This document shows positions 13,753-24,612 of a DNA stretch of 64,000 nt, one piece after another. The DNA lies in assembly GCA_031308135.1 (NCBI GenBank), contig JAHLJT010008756.1:72327821-72391820 (forward strand), written 5' to 3'. This stretch comes from Acheta domesticus (taxonomy: Eukaryota > Arthropoda > Insecta > Orthoptera > Gryllidae). The notes beneath the pieces were generated by a model, which was not told the DNA's origin, did not search any database, and saw only the letters and a list, made by a program, of their open reading frames with translations. Each line of letters begins with the position of its first letter. The first letter of the stretch is position 1. Position numbers and translations under genes: made by a program.

Positions 13753-16700
13753 GTTACTACTACTATTACCTTTACATTAGCCTTTGCATTTATTTGTATT
13801 GCAACTTATTTTAACATATACATTATTCAGCAAAGTTGGTACATGTAAAGTGTTCAGAATTAGTTTATATTATTAATTTTAAAGTTTATTCTTCTTCTTC
13901 TCTGAATGGTGACATTCAAACATTGATAAAAAGATGGAAACTGAATCAATGAATAGACTTGAGAACATATAAAATTAATAATTTTATTCTCAGTGGAATA
14001 ATAATTTTTTTTATTTTTCAAATAATTTCTGAAAAGCAGTATTATAAAAAGAAAAGCAGTATTATAAATTTTTAAAGCAGTATTATAAATTAACTTGTGT
14101 TAATAGTTCAAGATTACAAGCATTCAAAATATTGAATATTCGTTGGAATAGGGAAATATAATGCATCAGTATCTGACATAGAATGGAAGTTTTTAATCAT
14201 TTTCTACTATTTCCATATCCTGTCAAAATAGAACAGTGAAGAAATTGTTATTTCAAATATTAATTTTAGCTGGAGTCTACAAGACTAATTATTAGACCTC
14301 AAGACTTATGACTAGGGAGAGAATTTTTATGCCCTAAAAAATCTTGAAATATGCTTTTAGAAATATGCATTTATGACCTAAAAATTCTGAAATATGTACT
14401 TTAATATGCAATTAAAATAAACAATATTTCATTCTCACTGTAAACCCCTTCTTGATAAAATTCAGTAGAAGCATGCTTGGAATGAAATATATTTTTGTGG
14501 ACTGCAAACATAATATAAACTACCGTACTTCATGATAGAAATAATTGAAGTAAAAATTCACGTTAGTGAAGTACATCGTATGTCTTGTTGAATTTCTTCT
14601 GACTGGTTACAAAAATATGTTATCAAGAAGTATTCTACATTTCCACAAGTATTTTATCACCAATAAGGGGGGAATGCAAATTGTGACAAGCTGTTTTAAA
14701 TCAACGAACACTCACAAATAAACAGATTCTATGAAAAGATGAAACGTATAGATAAGTCTCTATTTTAACAAAATATGCAAAATATGCACATCTTATTACA
14801 TGAATATGCACCAACAGGAAAGAAATGGCCAAATATCCACAAATGTGCGTTAACATATTAATCTAAATAGCATCATATTCTTACCAAATGTCAAGAAATT
14901 TTACTTAGCTATGCTCTGAAGTAACAGACAAAAATACACAAAATCATAGAAATCTGCTCCCTACTTACAACTGAACAACAGAAGAATTCAAAATAAATAT
15001 CACCATCTTTCAATTTTGGATATAATCTCTAATTGAGACTTCTTTGAACAACAGCACAGAAGTTGATTAGGTAATATTAGTAATAAAATAAATAGAATTT
15101 TTCCTCTGAATTCTAAATTGATTTTCAGAAAAACCAATGTTTTTTAACTAAATTATATCTTAAATGGACCTCTCGACTTTCTAGAGGGAGTGTATCGTAG
15201 TCGGCAGAGTTTTCAGTTATGCAATTGCCTAATTAATTGTTCTATTTAATTTTAGAAACTGTGAAACAGTAGTTAACAAAGCTGTCAAATCCTTTCTCTT
15301 CTAGCTTCTCTATTGTATACTCAAGTTTCTGAAAAAGGTGGCTTGCAAGACATCTTGGCAGGTTGGTTTTTTGTATCCAGACAAGTCGTTCAGTACAAAT
15401 AAAGTTGTAGGACAACAGCATTGTGCAATCTGTTCATTTGCAGTTTTTATTACAGTGTGTCTAATATGTTTATTTTATGGAATGGCTCTTTTCAAATATT
15501 TGGTGCTCTGCACTAGAACTTCATCTGCTACTATGTTTATTTATTTTAAGTGATTTCATGTTGCTTGCTTTAAGTGTAGTATTCTGTGCTCAACCAATAT
15601 TTCTTTCAGAGAAGAATTAAAAGTATTTTTGAAATGTTAAAACTAGTAATGATTTATTTATATATTTATTTGTGTATAGCTACAGAAACATAGTGAAACA
15701 TGAACTGAGAGTAAATACACATAGAAAAAACAAAAAATGTGTACTCTCAAGCAAAACAGAAAATCATAAAAATTGTTCGTTGATTCCATTACAAGTTCAT
15801 GTAATAAATCCAATTCTTAAATTACTGCCAAAGATATTTAAAAACACATATGACAGAAATATGCGTAAAAAGGGGTATATGACTTTTTTATGTCTAAAAG
15901 TAAAAAAAAAACAACTTTAAAACAATTAGCACTACTGCTATGTCTATACAAACATGAATTGTTGACAGTAATGATGCTGTATAACCACTTAATGTGAAGA
16001 GCATATTATAAATCCAAACTATTGTCTTGAATTTAGATGGATTACCAATTGTTGAATAGATTAAAAATAAAGATTTATCTGTGAAGTAGTTTTGATTATA
16101 AATTAAAATTAAGGGATAAAATCTTGTATCATAAGTAATTCAAGATTATTTTTGTAATTATTTAGCATCATTGTTTTTCTTATGTAATGGGAAAAAAATA
16201 TAGTTATGTGAAGAAAAAAATCCCTATGGAGCTATCACATTTATGTTAAAGGTTATAAATTTCACAGTGTTTAATTTATCAACCTTGAGAATCATTTCTC
16301 TAAGTCAGTACACGTGTCTTCTACAATAATTCCAAATAACATTCATGCACATTGCACCTTTGTTGAACTTAAGAAACAAATTTTCAAATTGTGGTTTACA
16401 ATTTGAAAGTTTATTTTACACATTCATTATTTTTATGGAAGTGAACCTTTTTGGAAATCATCATGAGCATGATATTAAAAATTATTTGTGATTTTATGTT
16501 TTGAAAATACCAATTTCAGAGGTAATAAGGCATTTTTGTGCATGTATATCATGCTTTGGGGCAGTGAGAATCACAATTCTTGTTTCTGCTGTTGTATTTT
16601 AAAAGCATGCAGGATTCTCTGCTAATTGCACTGTAACAGTATTCATGTTTATTTATATTGTTCATTTAGTTTTGTCTTGCCTTGCACAGCAACAAGAAGC

Positions 16701-19700
16701 TTGGCTGATGGGTGACATTGCCTGTTCTGAGAATGTCAAAGTTTCTTCTGGTTAATTATTTCTCATTTTAATTAATTTTGTCAAATGTTACAGACTGAAA
16801 CTACAATAGATGTAAAACCATGTGATGCAAAGGAAATGTTGAAACCAAATACAAATGATCCAGATCTAGTTCTTGAAAATACACATTTAGGGCGTGGGAA
16901 TCAATTTTTTGATGAAGAGGTAATATTCTTACAGAGTTCATGTTGAGCTTCTTTGTAGTATTAAAATATTATAAATCTACGTCAAATTTCATAATAAAAA
17001 TGTGACGAATCTTTTTCAGACTCACAGACATTATGAAATTTCAACAATTGGTGTCACTGTCTGGCACATTCAGGAATATGAATCATCACAGCTTCCATCA
17101 ATTTCTTTAGGGCAGTTCCATTCAGAGGACAGTTACGTAGTACGATGGCAGTATTCTGTTACAGTCACAGGTAGATTATTTTTAAATGAACTATTTCTGA
17201 AGTTAGAGTACAAGTGAATTTAAGAATATTCAAAGACACTATCTCCAAGTAAAAAATTAGAACTTTTTCATTCTATATAATATGCATAATTTAATAATTA
17301 CTAAAACTCATTTGAAGGAAAGATCAGTGGGGACCAGCTTACATGATAACAGGAACAATCCTTAGGATATTATGATTGCATTTATTCATGGAAACTTAAA
17401 ATTTTATAGAAAATAAAATTATAACATTCTAAGCATTGTTCTATTTGTTATCTTAACAGTGGGTAGGTTTAACTGTAAGCAAACTAAATTACCACATGAA
17501 GCTTCAGGATACCATAGGATTTTCAGTTTCACAATATTCAATTATAAAAAAGAAAACTCTTTATTTGACAACAATGCTCTCAAGCAATGTACACTGTCCA
17601 CGATCTAATGGAATTGTATTACAGATTTCTTGTGTGATAATGGTGTGGATAGATATCATATCTATCTATCTATCTATATGTATCAATTCACCAGTGAAAT
17701 GTCTTGCACATTTTGGAATATTGAAAAATTAATAAAAGATTTTCTAACAATTCCCTTATCTAATGCATGCATAGATAGATCATTTCAGTTTTAGAGTAAA
17801 AAATTATTATAAGAATTCAATAGGAGAAGAAAGTTTAAATAACTTTAAAATTTTGAGTTTTGAGACAAAATTGCCAACTGCATTGACACTGCCAAAAAAT
17901 TGATGATTTTGGAGGAAATAAGGCAAGATAGAAATTCATGTGTAAAGATTTTTTTTTAATTATTTAAAGTGTAATGGTCAGAAATTTTTCAATATATTTA
18001 ATTTTTGTTAATAAATATGAGTTTTCTTGTGACTTATATTTCTAACTTGAGTTTGAGGCCTCTACATTTTTACTGTTTGGTGCCTCCACTTGACTCGAGC
18101 TGCCAGTGCATCTTAACCAGTCTTAGCCCCAATAGTCTTTCCTTCATTTGTTTCTCATTAAACAGGAGCTTTCAGGAATTCCACTCATTACTATATTACT
18201 GTTAAACAAAGATATTATTTTTCTTTTATATTGCTTATATTTGTGAAGTGAAGTCTCCATTTGATTGCAGGTCGTGAATTAAGCAGTGGTCAACCATCTC
18301 GGCATTCTGTAGTGGGACGTGATCGATGTGCATACTTTTTCTGGCAGGGCCAGAATGCATCAGTTAATGAGCAAGGTGCAGCAGCATTGCTTACTGTAGA
18401 ACTAGACCGTGAGCATGGGCCTCAAGTTAGGGCAGTAGAAGGGGCAGAACCACCTGCATTCTTGCGTCTTTTTGATGGTGGTATGACAGTTCATGCAAAA
18501 CATCGAGAATTAGAGCCTACTACTGAAAGCAAGCATGAAGGTAAATGTTTTGATGTTTTGTGTGTGCATGTGTTTTTTCTTTATTTTTGAGGGGGCGGGG
18601 AGTCAGTGAGTAAATGTGCATGAACGTATTTGTAGAAGCAAGTGGGAGCTTATAAAGGGGCCTTTGGGTTAGCCTTATAAGGAGCCACAGTGGCTCAGTG
18701 GTAGGGCACTGGCTTCCTTACCTGAAGGACCCAGGTTTGAATCCCAACATAGGTTGGGATTTTTATCTGGTGATTTCCATTCAACGCAGCTCTGAGGTTG
18801 ATTCGGCCTCCCTTCAAATGAGTACCAGGACCTGGGAAGTAAAGGTAGCCGGAGTGTTGTATTCACACAATCTTCTCCTTGTGCCAAAGGCAAAGAATAG
18901 GTGGAGCCCTACCTTCCCCTCATCCTTGGGCCACATCATCCTGTGTGCAAATGCAGAGAAGAACTTTAACCTTTAGTTAACCCTGTATTGTATTGTATGT
19001 ATATACTTTGAAAAACTGTTGGATGGATTTGTATGAGGAAGGTATGAAAACTCAGAATTCACTCTTCTTGCCATTTTAATAAGTTTTAGTAATTTCACTG
19101 ACCTAAAAGTGTTATTTACAAATAAAATTCGCAATAACACAAGGAATCCTACAAAAAGTTAGTTGGCAAAGCTTGATGTAACCTGCTGACAACTAATGGC
19201 AGAGTTGTGAAGCGAGCAAACTCTATTGGCTCTATGAAGAACTGTTTTGCCATTCCGATTTCTATTCTCATTCTTGAACGATTCATGAAGAATGAACAAT
19301 TGGTGGAGAATGAAGAAAATTTGTTATTAAGTGTTTTAGAATATAAGAAATATATTGCAATCTGTGTGAATTATTCACACTGGAACTACTAGTAAATGAT
19401 TTTCTTGGGCATTCAATACAATTGAACATTATACCAGAGAATGAATTCTCTATGCTTGAGAAAGGTTTTGAGAGAGTTCAAAGAAATTGTTTAAAGTACT
19501 TGTACTCACAATGTAATAATGTACAAAAAAACTCCCGCAATGTAAATATTTACGACATGAGAAATATTTTAAAAAATTACATTTGCAAAACTTGACAAAT
19601 CAAAATAATACTTCAAAATGGCTTTTCATAACAAGTTATTCAGTTCATTAGCACTATCCACTCAACAGTTTTTAAGAAATTTTGAGCTCTTGTTGAGAAA

Positions 19701-21244
19701 AGCTTGTTTTAAAAGTTGCCCATTTTTAAAAGAAAAACTTCAAATATTTATAAAAATGTAAATGACATTAATTAAAGAACTAATTGTGGAGAACAAATTT
19801 TATTTCCAAAAAAAAAAAAAAAAAAAAAAAAGAATCTCCCTTCAATAATGTACTTGTAAGAGAGGTTCCAACAAATTTCAAAGTATTTTAATTTTTTAAA
19901 TTTGAAGTTAATAGTGATAAAAGGCCCTGTGCCATCTTTCTGAGCATATTTCATTCTTTTGTGACAAGAAATTTTAAACAAAAATTTGGAGCATTTTGAA
20001 TAAAACACTTTCTCATTATCAGGAGTCCACAATTTTGTTGATACCTCGAAATTGATTTTCCACAGCATTATATTACTTCCTCTGACCTACACATATAACT
20101 CCATGTATGAGAAACTAATAAAAATAGTTTGTTTCCTCAGAGGTTGAAAACTACCGTAGTAGTATCACCAGAAAAAAGGAATCTTACTTTTCTAAGGATT
20201 ATTAGTTACATGATGTAATGCTGAAACACATGCTTTTGCTTAAGATGTATTGTTTTTAAAGATGCTTTTTATCCTTAGGATCCTGGAAATTATTCCTTTG
20301 CCGAGGTGAAAGAGTTGAAGAAGCTGTGCTTGTACAAGTAGCATGTAGTATGAGACACTTTCGAAGTAGAGCTGGATTGGTACTTCTTAATACAAGCACA
20401 GGAGCTTTGTATGTGTGGTATGGTGCCAAAGCTAGTCAAAACACATGCAAGGTATGAACATTGCGTTTAATTTACTTTGTACAGTATTTAGTGAATCTGT
20501 TTATTGCAATTAGAAATGTTTCAGGTCACTCGCAAAGCAGCAGAAAAATTAAAGACAAGTAAAGCTCCAGAATATGGAATTAAGAGTGGAGTGGCAATCA
20601 CAATTCATGAAGAACATGAGGGTGAAGAAAGCAAAGAATTTTTGAAAGGTTCATTAACGTCATAAATATATTATATACATAAGTACAATTGTAATTTTAT
20701 TATAATGTAGGTACAATTATCTCATTGGGATCTTATTTTATTGTAGGTCTTGGAGGCAGTAACAGACATTTGTATGTATCGCTGACAAACCATCTTAAGC
20801 CATTGCTCCACTCTCCACGTCTTTTTCACTTCAGTAGTGTATCTGGAAACTTCACAGCAACTGAAATACTGGGCCCTTACCGTCAAATAGGAGAGACTGT
20901 GGCATACCCTTTTCTACAGAGTGATTTATATAGTGCTAGTCAGCCAGGTAAAGCAGTTTGTGTTTGTGGTACTCAATTCTGAACATTAGCATGAAACTAG
21001 CAAAAATAAATGGAAAAAAAGTGATGTTTTCTACAACTGAAACTGTTTAGAAAAACTACTTTTGTGTTTAATTATGTTAAAAAATTATTTAATTTATCAA
21101 TCAGATGTTTGAATGATTTAGAATTGAAATTTGTCATACCATCATATATTGTAATATCTTTGAAATACGGCAGAATATCTTAAATTTCAGACTAATAGAT
21201 TATTGAGTTGAACTTCCTGAATTAAATGTTATATTTTTATTTTA

Positions 21245-21303
<59 letters not shown>

Positions 21304-22592
21304 GCTATTATTTTGAGCTGTATCAGTATTAATAGACTTTCTTAATTTTTATTGATAGCTCTCTTTCTATTGGACAATGATACTGAGTTGTGGCTTTGGC
21401 AAGGATGGTGGCCCTATGACCCTGAGGACCAGAGTTTAGATTCTAGTATTCAAACTGGTTCTGGAGCAGTCAGATGGCAAGCAGAACGCAGAGCTGCAAT
21501 GCAGACTGCTTTAGATTATTGGCATCTTTCACATACCGACCACAAAGCATCAACTAATGTGCCAGCTTTCCTGGTGTGGGCTGGCTTGGAACCTCTGCAG
21601 TTTACAAACCTCTTCCCAATGTGGACAGATCGAGATGACATTGCTGAAATTAATATTAGAGTGAGTTCGTTATGATCAGATGCAGTGCGAGTTGCAGTTA
21701 TGAACTACACCCCCAGTTTTTTAAGTTAAATTTAGTTTGTTTGTTTTTATAATTCTTAAATAAACCCCTTAGTTATCACTTCTAGTTAGTAAAATTCATG
21801 TATATGTGAATATGCCCTCAGTTGGAGGGTTGCAAAGTTCTCAGTGAAACATTTTGATACTTCTGTTAATGTACTAACCTTTTATATGAAAATAACAACT
21901 TTTAAAAATATCAACTGCAGCTCCTGAAATGAAAGGTTACTAGGTCCCACTGGTCAATTTCTTAACACAGCACTGCAAATAGAAGTATGCCCATAGAAAT
22001 ATGACAGTTGTGAGTTTGTTTTGAAGATTAAATTATTAAACATGCACTCTAAAAACAAAATATTTTTCATTTTACTGGAACAATTTTGTTATCTTAATTA
22101 TACATCCCTAAGACCTAACTTAATGCAACTTGACTTATTTGTAGGCTTTTGAATAATTTAGAATATTGAATTTTAATATTTTAATTCTATATCTCTACAT
22201 CTTTCTGAAAGATAATGTGTTTGAATGATTGCTTCATTTTGATTTTTTTCTCTCTTTTTCTGGAAAAGGATGGGAAAAAGCCTGGAGAGGTTTTGGAGGT
22301 GGAAATGGAACTGGCTCGTCTCACCCGCTCAACATATCCACCAGCTCAACTTCTTCAGCGACCGTTACCTGATGGTGTGGATCCTACGCGCCTTGAACTG
22401 TATCTTGAGCCTCATCATTTTCAAGTACTGTTTTTTCTTTATTATTTATCTTTGAATTTCTTGCAAGGACTATTTGTGTGAATAATTGAGCATTTCTTGT
22501 TTTAGGAACTGTTGGGTATGAGTAAAGAAGAATTTATGGAGTTACCATCTTGGAAACAGACCAACATTAAAAAGGAAGTTGGTTTATTCTAA
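5024..22592 (+). CDS. Svil: Supervillin, C-terminal part (17 exons, 5'-partial)
   Basis: Supervillin is a large membrane-associated actin- and myosin-II-binding protein of the villin/gelsolin family. Joining exons 5024-5435, 6013-6111, 7025-7199, 7323-7480, 8068-8300, 8694-8892, 9542-9696, 11636-11980, 16794-16919, 17020-17170, 18271-18540, 20279-20451, 20525-20648, 20747-20947, 21359-21660, 22269-22424 and 22506-22592 gives 3,366 nt: one open frame of 1,121 residues plus stop. All 16 junctions are GT-AG and keep phase. Residues about 1-300 are disordered and basic. Gelsolin-type repeats lie at about 325-430, 460-590, 640-760, 770-875 and 885-1040. A villin headpiece (about 1055-1121) ends in KKEVGLF, the actin-binding tip. 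The arrangement of repeats and the linker text match supervillin rather than villin or gelsolin. There is no initiator in the window: the first exon opens at a splice acceptor, so N-terminal exons are missing. Confidence 0.95.
5501..5814 (+). repeat. 24/25-nt minisatellite in supervillin intron
   Basis: Thirteen copies of CGTCTTCCTCTTGTTCTTCT plus a short T-rich spacer. Units start at 5501, 5526, 5548, 5573, 5598, 5623, 5647, 5671, 5695, 5719, 5743, 5767 and 5791. The first part has a 25-nt period (one unit shortened to 22) and the last seven units have a 24-nt period, differing by one C in the spacer. The array begins 65 bp after the donor of the GC-rich exon and is embedded in a longer pyrimidine tract (about 5450-5930). 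Open frames through it are artefacts of the 3-divisible period. Confidence 0.95.
6013..6111 (+). CDS. Svil: Supervillin in-window exon 2
   Basis: Residues 138-170, a Ser/Pro/Lys-rich linker. The acceptor TTTTTTAG and donor GTAAGT are strong, and the phase (one base carried over) fits both neighbours. Confidence 0.85.
7025..7199 (+). CDS. Svil: Supervillin in-window exon 3
   Basis: Residues 171-228, a hydrophilic Gln/Thr-rich linker ending ahead of the basic block. Acceptor GAACAG, donor GTAAGT. Confidence 0.85.
7270..7313 (+). repeat. GAT/ATG microsatellite before a splice acceptor
   Basis: Interrupted GAT repeats fill the end of the 123-nt supervillin intron, 9 bases before the acceptor AG at 7321-7322. 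Confidence 0.85.
7323..7480 (+). CDS. Svil: Supervillin in-window exon 4
   Basis: Residues 229-281, including the strongly conserved basic segment before the first gelsolin-like repeat ([13 protein letters not shown], then [10 protein letters not shown]). The preceding intron is only 123 nt. Its 3' half is a GAT/ATG microsatellite, so the acceptor has almost no polypyrimidine tract. Confidence 0.9.
8068..8300 (+). CDS. Svil: Supervillin in-window exon 5
   Basis: Residues 282-359: the [16 protein letters not shown] segment typical of supervillin, leading into the first gelsolin-type repeat ([11 protein letters not shown]). Confidence 0.95.
8694..8892 (+). CDS. Svil: Supervillin in-window exon 6
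   Basis: Residues 360-425: core of the first gelsolin-type repeat ([12 protein letters not shown] followed by an Ala/Glu helix), then the RFWKLLG motif. Confidence 0.95.
9542..9696 (+). CDS. Svil: Supervillin in-window exon 7
   Basis: Residues 426-477: start of the second repeat. The HPDEDELFE and [15 protein letters not shown] segments are typical of supervillin. Confidence 0.95.
10119..11490 (+). mobile_element. Tc1/mariner-like element, family T copy 1 (near complete)
   Basis: The left end, after a TA, reads CAGTGATGTCCAAAAGGTG. The right end read in reverse complement gives GAGGTGTCCAAAAAGATG, so the two ends form a roughly 28-bp imperfect terminal inverted repeat of Tc1/mariner style. 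No transposase frame survives. The interior holds about 2.3 head-to-tail units of roughly 280 bp (starting near 10410, 10693 and 10970), each opening with an AATTTGGAGC-TTTTTGAGAAAATGG type segment. The right part contains a CAGACAGACAGACAGATG run and a palindrome around 11395-11445. It sits inside a supervillin intron. Confidence 0.7.
11636..11980 (+). CDS. Svil: Supervillin in-window exon 8
   Basis: Residues 478-592: core of the second gelsolin-type repeat ([15 protein letters not shown], helix with [13 protein letters not shown]), then an acidic linker with FLDWPDFSR. Confidence 0.95.
12443..12470 (+). repeat. TTTA microsatellite
   Basis: About seven TTTA/ATTT repeats within the large supervillin intron 11981-16793. 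The following sequence (GTTAACAGGATACACCACAT) may be the end of an older interspersed repeat. Confidence 0.85.
13497..13751 (+). repeat. Polypyrimidine tract followed by a TTA microsatellite
   Basis: About 190 nt of TTC/TTTC-rich pyrimidine sequence (to 13686) runs directly into about 21 TTA repeats (13687-13751). Low-complexity frames here encode only Ser/Phe or Lys/Glu runs. Confidence 0.9.
16794..16919 (+). CDS. Svil: Supervillin in-window exon 9
   Basis: Residues 593-634: linker ending [16 protein letters not shown], the supervillin lead-in to the third repeat. In phase with both neighbours. Confidence 0.9.
17020..17170 (+). CDS. Svil: Supervillin in-window exon 10
   Basis: Residues 635-684: start of the third repeat, with [14 protein letters not shown] and [11 protein letters not shown]. 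The preceding intron is 100 nt. Confidence 0.95.
17660..17678 (+). repeat. TATC microsatellite
   Basis: Short run of TATC repeats in the supervillin intron 17171-18270, which otherwise shows no recognisable element. Confidence 0.8.
18271..18540 (+). CDS. Svil: Supervillin in-window exon 11
   Basis: Residues 685-774: the [15 protein letters not shown] core of the third repeat and the [12 protein letters not shown] motif. Donor GTAAAT. Confidence 0.95.
18680..19005 (+). mobile_element. tRNA-derived SINE
   Basis: The head contains a consensus RNA polymerase III A box (TGGCTCAGTGG, about 18690-18700) and a B box (GGTTTGAATCC). A tRNA-unrelated body follows, ending in a TGTAT-type simple tail near 18985-19003. 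It lies in the sense direction of supervillin in intron 18541-20278. The tRNA moiety is too diverged to be a functional tRNA and no cloverleaf is intact. Confidence 0.75.
19480..20140 (+). mobile_element. Family T fragment, copy 2
   Basis: Shares with copy 1 the ordered blocks AAGTACTTGTACTCA, AACAAATTTTATTT (near the end of the unit) and the right-end segment TATCAGGAGTCCACAATTTT. The termini are missing or eroded. A run of about 24 A residues (19808-19831) interrupts it. Confidence 0.6.
20279..20451 (+). CDS. Svil: Supervillin in-window exon 12
   Basis: Residues 775-832: fourth gelsolin-type repeat, including [20 protein letters not shown] followed by WYGAKAS. Confidence 0.95.
20525..20648 (+). 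CDS. Svil: Supervillin in-window exon 13
   Basis: Residues 833-873: helix of the fourth repeat, then acidic [12 protein letters not shown]. Introns on both sides are about 70-100 nt. Confidence 0.93.
20747..20947 (+). CDS. Svil: Supervillin in-window exon 14
   Basis: Residues 874-940: start of the last gelsolin-type repeat ([19 protein letters not shown]), ending at [12 protein letters not shown]. Confidence 0.95.
21248..21302 (+). repeat. TTA microsatellite
   Basis: About 18 uninterrupted TTA repeats, ending 56 bp before supervillin exon 21359-21660. Confidence 0.95.
21359..21660 (+). CDS. Svil: Supervillin in-window exon 15
   Basis: Residues 941-1041: core of the last repeat ([19 protein letters not shown]), the long helix, and the supervillin signature [15 protein letters not shown]. 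Confidence 0.97.
22269..22424 (+). CDS. Svil: Supervillin in-window exon 16
   Basis: Residues 1042-1093: linker into the headpiece, with [18 protein letters not shown], the N-terminal subdomain of the villin headpiece. Confidence 0.95.
22506..22592 (+). CDS. Svil: Supervillin in-window exon 17 (stop)
   Basis: Residues 1094-1121 and stop: C-terminal headpiece subdomain with [16 protein letters not shown]. The Lys-Lys and hydrophobic cap needed for F-actin binding are present. Confidence 0.97.
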   Translation, partial: ELLGMSKEEFMELPSWKQTNIKKEVGLF

Positions 22593-24612
22593 ATGGAGCA
22601 AATGGGAGAATGAAACTAGATATTTATTTTTGTGTGAAATAATTATGTAAATTATTTCACTGGACATATTTTCATTGTTACCACGTTTTGAGAAACCTGC
22701 AGTTAATACTGTTGTTCCTCTCTACTTGCATTATTCATCACATCTAAAAACTCTTTGTACTGAAGAAAAATTTTTTATACATAAATACTTTTTAATTATA
22801 ATATCTTACAATATAAATTAATTGTGATTCACTCAAATTTTTATTTTCTCAAATATAATTACATTTTTTGGGAATCATTTACTCAGGAGGAAGAAATATG
22901 AATTTATCAATTTCTAATAGAATTCATTGGGAATTAAAATAAATGGATACCTAAACCAAATAAATCCACTATGAATTAAAAGACATCCAAATTTAGGGAA
23001 CTCAGAAATTTAAAAAGAATAAATCATTATGAAACTATTCTAGAATGAAAACTTGTTTAAAAAATGCGAATGAGCTTTTAAAAAGAAAGCAAGTCTTTCT
23101 TGTTTTTTATATTTAGTACAATTTGCATTGAATTATAAGTCTATTTTCTTGTGATATTCCCACTCTTCCAATTTACTTGCATTTCTTCAAATGGCAAGTT
23201 GTTTGTATTATGACTTAAACATGTGTATGAACATTTTGAATATCTCAGCAAGACAAATCAATATTTGATATAGAATTATTTCCAATTGATAGCTTTTTGA
23301 AACATATATCTTGTTCATGAGAGAAATAACTGAACTGCCCATACCATAAACCTATGTACTAATATTAATGTATTTTCATTAGCTGCAAGCTTGGCCAAAG
23401 AAAATACTACAAGGCTCTTCTAAATGAATATCACATGTTTCATTTTCCCTGTTCAGTTACTATTTTAAAAAATTGGTGTACTATAACATTGTGATATTGT
23501 TACTAGTATTGTAGGTTTGTTGTATGTGAATATATGATATAAGGAATTTGATGTATAAAAATAGGAAGGTTTCCAGTCTAAAAGGCAATGCTTCCGCTTT
23601 CAAGACAGTTCAAGAATGTGCAGATAAAAATGCATTTGAAGGAGCTGTTGTCATACCCTGCTAACACATTCTTGTGATTGTTGCCTCTTATAGCTATTTT
23701 TACTTATCTTGTATAAAATAAACTCTTTTTAATTGGCAATGTAACATTCATATGTTCCTACTTGTTCATTAATAATTGCATTTTGTTCTTTACGCTGAAA
23801 AGGCAGGTGATCCTTTGTGCCATGCCATTTTATTGTGGCATTTACTTGTGCAATCCTGTGCCTTTCTTGTGATGTCAGATTTGAAGACAAGCTAAACTTG
23901 TGTGAAAAAAACAAAAGGAATCAGTCCTTTTTGAAGCTTCTAGTCCATTCTTTCTATTATATTCTTCTGTTATGTTTGTGATATCGTGATTTCCGACTTC
24001 AAATGAGATAAAATGTTTTTGAAAGTGTGATGTAAATGCCAGTGTTGCCTTATTCCTTTTGCTTGAGTCTCCTGCTTTTGTAATATTTTGTACATAATTC
24101 CAGAGATCTTTGAAGATACATTGTGACGTGATTCTCCTGCCAATTTCTTGGCATATTTTTCTGAACATAATTTATGTATTTACTTACCTGATTCTTTCTT
24201 GTTTTCATTAAAGCGTGTAGTCATGTTTCTGTCTTCCAATGTATCTTTGTGGGATTCACAGTTAACAAAAAAAGAATGGGTATTCCATAAAGTCAACATT
24301 GGTTTTAGTAGTGAACTTGTGTCTTAGCACAAAATGGAAGGAATATTATTCATTCTTGTACTATTGCAAAAGTTAGCTTCTCACTATTGAGGTAAACTTC
24401 CATTTTTTGCTCTTTGTCAGTGTTTTGCTGGTTTTGTTTCAGTTATTTTGTACAGCAGATAATCTGTAAAGAATTGTAGATTTTTGGCAGGTGGCTTGTA
24501 TACTATTTCTTAATTTTTTGTATATAACAGATTCATTTGTATAACTAATATAATATTTAAGTTACACTAAGCAAATTTGAAAAATAAAATTCTTATACAT
24601 TTTCATGTAGTT
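22593..24612 (+). other. Svil: Probable supervillin 3' untranslated region
   Basis: AT-rich sequence after the stop codon with no coding potential on the sense strand. Candidate polyadenylation signals AATAAA occur at 23717-23722 and 24583-24588. The second is followed by a GT-rich stretch (TAGTTTGTTGTTGTT), as expected downstream of a cleavage site, so the transcript may end near 24605. Confidence 0.55.

Larger units (their letters stand above)
11981..16793 (+). other. Large supervillin intron, mostly unassigned
   Basis: Apart from microsatellites I recognise no exon here. An A/T-rich repeat-like stretch at about 14312-14880 has many ATATGC words and a terminus-like AGGGAGAGAATTTTTATGCC, suggesting an eroded transposon, but no matching second end was found. 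The frames at 12915-13112 and 15338-15553 have no recognisable product. Confidence 0.5.

Noticed and set aside
13449..13848. Lys/Glu- and Phe/Ser/Ile-rich frames
   Set aside because: Pure translation of microsatellite and polypyrimidine DNA inside an intron.
14312..14880. Possible additional hAT-like element with AGGGAGAGAATTTTTATGCC end
   Set aside because: The second terminus and flanking duplication could not be located.
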